From JBBDYH01 sp040901795 (lineage in GTDB: Bacteria; Planctomycetota; Planctomycetia; Pirellulales; JALHPA01), in the NCBI GenBank assembly GCA_040901795.1, contig JBBDYH010000069.1:1-28076 (forward strand): a stretch of DNA of 28,076 nucleotides, in the 5' to 3' direction. How positions within the stretch are numbered: the first letter of the stretch is position 1; each line of letters starts with the position of its first letter. Of this stretch, positions 22,243 to 28,076 are shown in pieces. The position numbers and the translations under genes are program-made. The notes under the pieces are model-generated. The model saw only the letters and a list, made by a program, of their open reading frames with translations. It was not told the DNA's origin and ran no database searches.

Positions 22243-22908
22243 TCAGTGCCACCCGCTCGTTACGCGGCGAATCGTGCACAACAACCCCCGGCACGACTCG
22301 TCGTCTTTCGCGGTGGCCAAATTGCGGCAGAGAAGGGACAAATCGTTCACCGTATCAACGTCGTACCACTCGGGCAGCACGCTGTAGTCGGCGAGCGATG
22401 TTCGCAGACGGTCAAGCGTTTGCTGGAAGACCGCGGGTGTTCCCCAGTCGATTCCCTCGAAAAGCGGCAACATACGGTCGCGGAGGCCGAGCAGATAATA
22501 GCCTCCGTCTCGCGCCGGACCGATGACCGCCTGGTAGTGCTGTAGTTCGGCGAACGCCCTTTTGACATATTCGAGCGGAACATCCGGACTATCGGCGCCC
22601 AGCACGACCACTCGAGTGGCGCCCGCCGTGAAGCGGCTTTCAAACCAATGCTGCAAGCGTTCGCCCAGCGCTCCCGTTCGTTGCAGCGCGACCTGAAAAC
22701 GTCCGCGTGCGATGTGCTCGAACGCGCGGCGGGAAGAGTCGGGCGAAACAACCAAATATCGCGTCGCATTGACCGTGGCCAATCGACTGATCGTCGTCTT
22801 CAAAAAAGCCCGGGCAAGTCGTGACGCGGCCCGCGGACCGAGCGTTTTGGCGAGGCGCGTCTTGGCTTCACCCGGCGTCCAGTACTTAGCAAAGATGGCC
22901 AGGTGCAT
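22243..22908 (-). CDS. TIGR04282-type glycosyltransferase (DUF2064)
   Basis: Protein of 221 residues with a GT-A-like nucleotide-sugar or nucleotidyl-transfer fold. Family marks are AIFAKYWTPGEAKTRLAKTLG at the N terminus (residues 4-24), VVVLGADSPDVPLEYVKRAF in the middle (the Asp motif expected to bind metal), GPARDGGYYLLGL, and WYDVDTVNDL near the end. Some members are labelled arsenosugar biosynthesis glycosyltransferases, but no arsenic genes are visible, so substrate is left open. The ATG at 22908 overlaps the last base of the preceding stop (TGATG), so it is translated together with the glutaredoxin-like gene; a TTG directly before it is a less likely start. Confidence 0.88.
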   Translation of the reverse strand: MHLAIFAKYWTPGEAKTRLAKTLGPRAASRLARAFLKTTISRLATVNATRYLVVSPDSSRRAFEHIARGRFQVALQRTGALGERLQHWFESRFTAGATRVVVLGADSPDVPLEYVKRAFAELQHYQAVIGPARDGGYYLLGLRDRMLPLFEGIDWGTPAVFQQTLDRLRTSLADYSVLPEWYDVDTVNDLSLLCRNLATAKDDESCRGLLCTIRRVTSGWH

Positions 22909-23150
22909 CAATGAGCGTCTTCGGCGTTGAGCAACCGTCGCAACAGCACTGCATCAACCCATCCTCGAAAGCGAATCTGCCCGTCGATCTCGACGACGGG
23001 CACGCAGACGTCGAACCGCGCGCGCAGTTCCGGTTCCTGGTCAATGTCGATCAGGCGGGGCCGCAAACCATAACGCACCAGTAATTGTTCCGCCTCGTGG
23101 CACAGATGGCATCCCTGTCGCGTATAGAGGACTACCTCTTGGATGGCCAT
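22908..23150 (-). CDS. Glutaredoxin-like thiol-disulfide protein
   Basis: Protein of 80 residues from the ATG at 23150-23148 (MAIQEVVLYTRQGCHLCHEA). A GTG at 23168 would add six residues; AGGGG before the ATG favours the shorter form. The CHLC redox motif sits after the first strand, followed by a helix, a second strand (PRLIDIDQEP), the cis-Pro segment VPVVEIDG, and RFRGWVDAVLLRRLL. This is the glutaredoxin / DUF836 thioredoxin fold, normally reducing disulfides or binding metals in the cytoplasm. Its stop overlaps the glycosyltransferase start by one base. I recall this pairing from other bacteria, but the shared function is not known to me. Confidence 0.85.
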   Translation of the reverse strand: MAIQEVVLYTRQGCHLCHEAEQLLVRYGLRPRLIDIDQEPELRARFDVCVPVVEIDGQIRFRGWVDAVLLRRLLNAEDAH

Positions 23151-23517
23151 GGCGAACCCCTGCGACACCGTGTCGAACGCGGCACTAAGTAGTACCGCGG
23201 AATGTCTTGAGTAGCGGAATTCGCCAGAATTCAGGCCTCCCGAACTCTGGCGAGTTCGGCTACCGCACCATAGCGGGTCTCAAATGCCACCGACCGGCTC
23301 GCAAGCAAGCAAATCTGCGGCGATTTTCCGAGAAAAAAGGGTGCGTAGATCGTTGCCTTTCCGTTGTCGAATGGTATCTTACCGTGGTCTATGGTATCGT
23401 GAGACATTAGGGTCGGGGAGCCCTCTGCGTGCCGGTCGCCAGGTTGGCCGGCGCGGCCAAGCCCTTCGCAAAAACTTCATATCCTAGCCTCGTGCCGGCG
23501 GATTGCCGGGCGTGCGA
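23151..23517. other. Intergenic region with a REP-like element and a spaced direct repeat
   Basis: This 367-base gap lies between the divergent glutaredoxin-like gene and the second kinase gene. It holds the bipartite palindrome at 23211-23263 and an exact 8-base direct repeat, ATGGTATC, at 23371-23378 and 23391-23398. The repeats are 20 bases apart, two DNA helical turns, and might be an operator for the kinase gene. No coding region is convincing. Confidence 0.5.
23211..23263. repeat. Bipartite REP/BIME-like element with outward GTAG heads
   Basis: Left half: GTAG at 23211, then GAATTC (23217-23222) paired with GAATTC (23227-23232), loop GCCA. Right half: CCGAACTC (23240-23247) paired with GAGTTCGG (23252-23259), loop TGGC, then CTAC at 23260-23263 (GTAG on the minus strand). 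The two halves are imperfect reverse complements of each other. Head, loop and layout match the kinase-embedded element. Confidence 0.82.
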
Positions 23518-25068
23518 ATGGCCACTCTGACGATTGACAAGTTCGTCGATCTGGTGCGAAAGAGCGGATTGGTCGAAGAGGATCGACTGAGCTCCGTTCT
23601 CGAGGAACTCTCGCCCGAAGCAAAAGGCGAGCGGGGCGGCGTAAGCCCCCCGATGTCCCCCGATAGCGAGAAGCTGGCCCAGGCGCTGGTCGAGCGCAAC
23701 CTCCTCACCGCCTGGCAATGCGAACGTCTCCAGGAGGGACGCCATCGCGGCTTCATTCTCGGCAAGTATAAGCTGCTTGGCCTGTTGGGCACCGGCGGCA
23801 TGAGCAGCGTTTATCTGGCCGAGCACATGCTGATGCAGCGACGCGTCGCCATCAAGGTGCTGCCGCGGCACAAGGTCGGCGACTCGTCCTATCTGGCGCG
23901 CTTCCGCCGCGAGGCGCAGGCCGTCGCCGCGCTCGATCACCGCAACATCGTCCGCGCCTACGACATCGACAACGAAGGGAATACGCACTATCTGGTGATG
24001 GAGTACGTCGCGGGCCGCGATCTGAACACCATGGTCAAGAATGACGGCCCCTTGGACTACGACACGGCCGCGGACTACATCCGCCAGGCGGCCGAGGGGC
24101 TGCAGCACGCACATGACGCCAACTTGATCCATCGCGACATCAAACCCGCCAACCTGCTGGTCGATGCGCGGGGGACGGTAAAGATCCTCGACATGGGGCT
24201 GGCGCGGTTTATCGACGAGGAGCAGGCGTCGTTGACGCGGGTGCACGACGAGAACGTGCTGGGCACGGCCGATTATCTGGCGCCGGAGCAGGCCCACGAC
24301 AGCCACACGGCCGATCATCGCGCCGACATCTACAGCCTTGGCTGCACGCTGTACTATCTGTTGACTGGCCATCCGCCGTTCCGCGAGGGAACGCTCGCCG
24401 AGCGGATCGTCAAGCACCAGGCGGAAGCTCCGAAGAGTATCTACGAAGACCGGCCCGACGCGCCCCAGCCGCTGGTGGATGTGTGCCTGCGGATGATGGC
24501 AAAACAACCGGCCGCGCGCTTTCAATCGGCAGGCGAAATCGCGCGTGTGTTGGGAACATGGCTGGCCGGCCGCGGTAAGCAAGCCAATCCGGTCACCGGA
24601 GCGACCTCACCCGCTGGTCGCCCTCCTCCACGACGAGCGCCGTCCGCGAAGCCGGGCCAGCGACAACCGGACTCGCCGGAGGACACGGTCTCGGACAAGA
24701 CGCGGATCACCATGAAGGGTCAACCCGGCGGCGGTGCGCCCGGCGTCCGCAAGCCGGGGTCTTCCGTCAGGCGCGCCACTTCACCAGGAATGCCCCCGGC
24801 AAATAAACCTCCGTCAGGAAAGAGCCGCGGGTTGCCGGTGGCCAGGCCGATCGATGAGTCCGGTAAGTCGAAGAAGCCGATTCCGGCAGTGCCGATCGCT
24901 TCCGCCGAACCACTCGCGCCACGGGATCCGCTCTCGCCACTGGACCCGCTCGGCCTCAACACGCCGCGCAGTCAACGCGCGCCCCAATGGCTCTGGTGGG
25001 CGATTGCCGGCGGCGCCCTGCTGGCAGTCGTCTTGCTGGTGATCGTGTTTCTCTGGCAGCTCAATTGA
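23518..25068 (+). CDS. Ser/Thr protein kinase with Pro-rich linker and C-terminal membrane anchor
   Basis: Protein of 516 residues from the ATG at 23518 (MATLTIDKFVDLVRKSGLVEE). A TTG five codons upstream is in frame but lacks support, and MATxTxDxFVxLVxxSGL is the usual opening of this planctomycete kinase group. The N-terminal helical region (1-80) holds the motif LTAWQCERLQEGRHRGFILGKY. The kinase domain (83-350) has GTGGMS (91-96), Lys113, HRDIKPAN (205-212), DMG (225-227, in place of DFG) and DYLAPEQA. Residues about 355-485 form a Pro/Ser/Arg-rich linker. The chain ends with one membrane helix (WLWWAIAGGALLAVVLLVIVFLW), so the kinase faces the cytoplasm with no external sensor domain. 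All catalytic residues are present. Confidence 0.92.
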   Translation: MATLTIDKFVDLVRKSGLVEEDRLSSVLEELSPEAKGERGGVSPPMSPDSEKLAQALVERNLLTAWQCERLQEGRHRGFILGKYKLLGLLGTGGMSSVYLAEHMLMQRRVAIKVLPRHKVGDSSYLARFRREAQAVAALDHRNIVRAYDIDNEGNTHYLVMEYVAGRDLNTMVKNDGPLDYDTAADYIRQAAEGLQHAHDANLIHRDIKPANLLVDARGTVKILDMGLARFIDEEQASLTRVHDENVLGTADYLAPEQAHDSHTADHRADIYSLGCTLYYLLTGHPPFREGTLAERIVKHQAEAPKSIYEDRPDAPQPLVDVCLRMMAKQPAARFQSAGEIARVLGTWLAGRGKQANPVTGATSPAGRPPPRRAPSAKPGQRQPDSPEDTVSDKTRITMKGQPGGGAPGVRKPGSSVRRATSPGMPPANKPPSGKSRGLPVARPIDESGKSKKPIPAVPIASAEPLAPRDPLSPLDPLGLNTPRSQRAPQWLWWAIAGGALLAVVLLVIVFLWQLN

Positions 25069-25077
25069 GTTGGAGTT

Positions 25078-25091
25078 CAAGCTTTAGCTTG
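25078..25091. terminator. Short perfect hairpin between convergent genes
   Basis: CAAGCT (25078-25083) and AGCTTG (25086-25091) form a 6 bp stem around TT, ten bases after the kinase stop and in the gap before the convergent Rhs gene. Weak as a terminator. Similar GTTCAAGCTTTAGCTTG palindromes may be dispersed; that is inference. Confidence 0.35.
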
Positions 25092-25171
25092 TGGCGTTTA
25101 AGCGGCAGCACTCAGGCGCCGAAGCGTTCCGGCAACTCGTACTGGCTCGTGCCGGATACCTTGGTCCCACG

Positions 25172-28060
25172 TCACCACCTCGCCCACAGGTCGTCGGCGG
25201 CCTCGTGTTTTCTTCCGATCGGGCGGGCGGATGCGGCGAGGCGAATCCGCTCGTCATCGTTGGCGGCGGTAAGCGCATCGGCCAACAGATCGACCAGATT
25301 CTCCTCACCGTTTTCCGGCGCCGCACCCGCCGCACCCCCCTCCCTCCCAGGGAGGGGCAGGGGGAGGGTGCCGGCCTCATAAAACACGCCCAGCAGCGTC
25401 ACGTCATCGTCATCCACGAAGCCGTTGTAGTCGAAGTCGCCGAGCGCCCAATTCGGCTGCGGCGTGCCGGGCGCATACGCTTGGGTAACGACGCGCACGT
25501 CCTCGTCGTCAACCGTGCCGTCCAGGTTGGCGTCGGCCGTGTGGACATATGCGATCAACACCGCCGTGCCGTCCACCGCCTGCCCGCGATATGTGGTGTG
25601 CGGACCGCCAGGCAAGCTGCCGTTCTCGGCGTACCCTACCGACCGCGACTCCGGGTTCAGCAAGTTCTCCGCGGCGGCCGTGCTGCTGGTGATGCCCGCG
25701 CCGGTCCAAATGCCATTACCAATCCCGACCCCTCCGCGTCCGGTGAGGATCAGGCCACGAATTGTCTCCGCCGGGCTTGCGCCGGTGTAATCCACGATGA
25801 CAGCATTGTCGGTGATGTCGAGCACCGCCCCTGCGTCAATCGCTAACAAGCTTAAGACGCTTGTGCCACTCGCCGCGTTGAGCGTAACGCGGCTGCCTGC
25901 GCCCGTGATCGCCAGGCCGTTCTGCCGCAACGCGTTCGTACGGAGATGCCCGCCGCCGGTGACGGTGGTATTCAGCGTCGCGCCCACTGCGACGGTGCTC
26001 TCGATGTTGACCGCTCCTGCTTGAACGAGCAGCGTGTTTGCCCCCGTGCCCGCGTCATAGCGGAGCATCACGCCTTCCGCCAAGAAGTCCGCATTGCTCA
26101 CGATAAGCTGATCATCGCCGCCGCCCAGATCGAAAGTCATGCTGACAAGCCCAGCCAACGGCGCCGTAAAGCTGGGCGCGCCGGTGCCTGCAGTGTTTTG
26201 GTACACTTCGACCGCTGTCCCCGGCGCGTTCATGCGAACGAAGTAGACATCCCCGTCGTCTGTGCCAACAAAGACAGGGTCGGTCGGATGCTGAACGTAA
26301 ATCGTCGCATCAGGGATGGACGGCGGCGATTCGACATGACCCACATTGTCGCGGGCGACCGAATAGAACGCGTATGTGCGACCCGGTGAAACGGTGATTT
26401 GCGCCGAGGTCGCCATTGTAGCTTGCTGCCAGACGATCGGCGTAGCGCCGTCGATCGAGACCCAAACATCGTACGATGCGATGCCGGAGCCGCTCTCATC
26501 GTCCTGACCGGACCACGTAACTGGGAACGTCGTGTCGGTGATCTCCCCGGGCAGAACGGCAACGCGGCTCGCGGGAGTTCCGGCGTCGAGGACATTGGAC
26601 ACCAACGGTGTGTCGATAGGGTCGTTGTAATCGAAAACAATGCGCGCGCGGTTCTGGATGACTGTGCCCGACGGCAGTCCAGCGAGCGGTCGGATACGGT
26701 AAGAGAGCGAGCCTTCGCCTCGGCGAGTGTCGTCGTTCGGAAAGAGCAGGCCGACGAGCGGGTTCTCGGGGAACCAGCCGGTAGTCGGATCGAGCGCTTC
26801 AAGCGCAAGCGACAGGTGCCGGTTTTCGCGATCAAGCGCAGCGTGAACGTTTACGACAATAGGCACACCGTCGCCAACTGAAATGGGCACCCTGGCGTCG
26901 TAACGATCAACGCCAGACGGAATCGAGAGCGTCTGACCCGCGAAGGTTATCTCGGTCAGTTCAAAGGTGTCGAGGTCGAGATCCGGATCGAGCGAGTCGG
27001 AGACGTCGATCAGCCGCGCGGGGGCTGTGGCGTCGGATTTGTTCTCAAAGCGCACGGTGTAGGCCAGAGTTTGATCGGCGGAGAGATAGGCGGACTCGCC
27101 AAATCCAACCGGTGCCAGCTTGTCGTTTGGGTCAAACGAGCCCGCACCGTCTGAGGAGCCACTACCGCCGCCTTCTCCATGTCCGCCTGGGTCCGAGAAA
27201 CCACCGCCGCTGCCGCAACCGCCCCCTCCCCAACCACCTCCCGCGCCACCGCCAGTTCCGCCGCCTGTACCACCCGCCCCACCTGCTCCATGCCCATAGC
27301 CACCTTGGTAGCGGCTCCATTTTGAAAACGTCCGCCCAGCCCCCCCCGCGATACCCCTGCCGCCCCACTCAATCCCCTTTCGGATTGCCTCTGGCTGATT
27401 CAGAGGGATATCCAATTCCCTAACATCTTTCCATACCGCGTCCCGAATGGCTTCACCGATAAACTTAAATGCGTCACCGAATACAGAACGAAGTCGATCC
27501 AATCCATATTTGTAGTAGTTTGACACGTCCGTTGCTTTTTGAAAGTCACAATCCTCATCGTCCAGTCCGGAGGGATCGATAGCTTCGGTAGGTCGGTTTG
27601 CCACGTAGGTATATAGATTGATACTTCCGGACTGAATGTTTATGGGATCCTGCTGCAGGAACCGGCCTGTATCAACGTCGTAGAACCGAGCCCTCATGAA
27701 CTGAAGCGTATCCGATTCGCTCATTACTCCATGCTCCCCTACATAGCCGAATGGATTCGCAATCGCCTCCAACTGCGTAACGACTGATCCGAATGGGTCA
27801 AAGACGTACTTATTTAGCACAGTTCCATTGCCGCTTATAACTTCGCTCGTGTCGCCGGTGGCGGTAAACGTATAGAAGGCAGCAGAATGCGTTCTGTCCT
27901 CTCGCGCCAAAAGACCGTAGCCATGTCTGTAGCGTGCGATAAGGCCGCCCACTCCGTCGTATTCTGCCGCGACATCGCCGAGCCCGGTCGGATCAATTAC
28001 GTACTTCGTGACAGCGCCGTTGGGGTGCATTCCCGTTTTGCGGACGTGATGTGCTAGCAC
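25172..28060 (-). CDS. Rhs-core protein with Gly-rich region and C-terminal dockerin (N-terminal part missing or frameshifted)
   Basis: The open frame gives 962 residues from a GTG at 28060, but begins mid-repeat. Rhs/YD repeats (about 15-110) lead to the Rhs-associated core end: YVGEHGVMSE, FMRARFYDVDTGRFLQQDPI (121-140) and NLYTYVANRPTEAIDPSGL (148-166). A variable segment (167-233) follows, then a low-complexity Gly stretch (234-308). A domain starting SFDPNDKLAPVGFG (308 onward), with VRFENKSDATAPA and IVFDYNDPIDTP, resembles the conserved-repeat DUF7619 type. An Ig/fibronectin-like stretch and a beta-rich region follow. Near 838-900 there are two dockerin-type calcium loops (DANLDGTVDDEDV and GDFDYNGFVDDDDV). 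No toxin domain is recognisable after DPSGL. Upstream, an in-frame TAA at 28066-28064 closes this frame, so the true N terminus lies outside the window or in another frame. Confidence 0.82.
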   Translation of the reverse strand: MLAHHVRKTGMHPNGAVTKYVIDPTGLGDVAAEYDGVGGLIARYRHGYGLLAREDRTHSAAFYTFTATGDTSEVISGNGTVLNKYVFDPFGSVVTQLEAIANPFGYVGEHGVMSESDTLQFMRARFYDVDTGRFLQQDPINIQSGSINLYTYVANRPTEAIDPSGLDDEDCDFQKATDVSNYYKYGLDRLRSVFGDAFKFIGEAIRDAVWKDVRELDIPLNQPEAIRKGIEWGGRGIAGGAGRTFSKWSRYQGGYGHGAGGAGGTGGGTGGGAGGGWGGGGCGSGGGFSDPGGHGEGGGSGSSDGAGSFDPNDKLAPVGFGESAYLSADQTLAYTVRFENKSDATAPARLIDVSDSLDPDLDLDTFELTEITFAGQTLSIPSGVDRYDARVPISVGDGVPIVVNVHAALDRENRHLSLALEALDPTTGWFPENPLVGLLFPNDDTRRGEGSLSYRIRPLAGLPSGTVIQNRARIVFDYNDPIDTPLVSNVLDAGTPASRVAVLPGEITDTTFPVTWSGQDDESGSGIASYDVWVSIDGATPIVWQQATMATSAQITVSPGRTYAFYSVARDNVGHVESPPSIPDATIYVQHPTDPVFVGTDDGDVYFVRMNAPGTAVEVYQNTAGTGAPSFTAPLAGLVSMTFDLGGGDDQLIVSNADFLAEGVMLRYDAGTGANTLLVQAGAVNIESTVAVGATLNTTVTGGGHLRTNALRQNGLAITGAGSRVTLNAASGTSVLSLLAIDAGAVLDITDNAVIVDYTGASPAETIRGLILTGRGGVGIGNGIWTGAGITSSTAAAENLLNPESRSVGYAENGSLPGGPHTTYRGQAVDGTAVLIAYVHTADANLDGTVDDEDVRVVTQAYAPGTPQPNWALGDFDYNGFVDDDDVTLLGVFYEAGTLPLPLPGREGGAAGAAPENGEENLVDLLADALTAANDDERIRLAASARPIGRKHEAADDLWARW
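25335..25369. repeat. C/G-run inverted repeat inside the dockerin-gene 3' end
   Basis: CCCCTCCCTCCC followed by AG and GGAGGGG-type runs makes a self-complementary tract. On the minus strand it is in frame and encodes LPLPLPGREGG, just after the dockerin loops. Such CCCTCCC/GGGAGGG tracts are usually intergenic, so its presence in coding sequence is odd. Confidence 0.5.
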
Positions 28061-28076
28061 GCATTAAAGGTCCTGG

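Noticed and set aside
22243..22908. Arsenosugar biosynthesis role for the glycosyltransferase
   Set aside because: The label comes from some family members only. No arsenic methylation or radical SAM partner is in the window.
23407..24582. Minus-strand open frame of 391 codons opposite the second kinase
   Set aside because: The plus strand carries a full kinase domain with all motifs. The antisense frame has none.
27140..27360. Gly-rich tract as a CRISPR-like or tandem DNA repeat
   Set aside because: No regular period or spacer structure. It is an irregular GGX-coding low-complexity stretch inside the Rhs gene.

Overview
The window looks like chromosomal DNA of a planctomycete, probably of the Pirellulales type. 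This is inferred from gene content, not from a marker gene. The supporting genes are a planctomycete-style ECF sigma factor next to a kinase-TPR protein, a giant secreted protein with an N-terminal LEPR-XLL-like motif, an Rhs protein ending in a dockerin, a DUF1570 peptidase, a second Ser/Thr kinase with a DMG motif, and a DUF433/DUF5615 pair. The DNA is GC-rich, and hairpin repeats lie in many of the gaps. No tRNA, rRNA, CRISPR array or transposase gene was seen.

Layout. 1-904 (-): pyruvate kinase, running off the left edge. 1103-1639 (+): membrane-anchored DUF6174-like protein. 1749-2888 (-): exported TolB/PD40 propeller protein. 3037-3591 (+): PduO-type cobalamin adenosyltransferase. 3718-4361 (+): two-gene cassette of a small acidic protein and a clan AA aspartic-protease-like protein. 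4631-9140 (+): nitrogen operon amtB-glnB-glnD. 9214-11167 (-): DUF1570 metallopeptidase and a PilZ protein. 11461-15856 (+): ECF sigma factor, an orphan low-GC gene with a GTG start, and a kinase-TPR receptor. 15938-16685 (-): DUF433 antitoxin-like gene and a frameshifted DUF5615 PIN-like gene. 17006-22138 (+): a 1710-residue surface protein with beta repeats, PKD domains and RTX repeats. 22243-23150 (-): TIGR04282-type glycosyltransferase and a glutaredoxin-like protein, overlapping by one base. 23518-25068 (+): second Ser/Thr kinase. 25172-28060 (-): Rhs-core/dockerin protein, cut or frameshifted near the right edge.

How the genes work together. AmtB, PII and GlnD form a complete ammonium transport and sensing module. 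PII keeps Tyr51, the residue GlnD modifies. The ECF sigma factor and the kinase-TPR protein are a familiar planctomycete pairing, here split by an unrelated-looking gene. Two large secreted proteins and two transmembrane kinases suggest heavy investment in cell-surface structure and signalling.

The most unusual signal is a family of REP/BIME-like palindromes at 2975-2998, 13322-13401 and 23211-23263. Every half-element begins with GTAG, the tetranucleotide recognised by RAYT (REP-associated tyrosine transposase) enzymes. Stem sequences differ between copies but pair perfectly or nearly so. One bipartite copy lies in frame inside the kinase domain of the kinase-TPR gene and adds about 26 residues. 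Other notable points are the frameshift in the DUF5615 gene, the DAG in place of DTG in the protease-like protein, and the break in the Rhs reading frame at the window edge.
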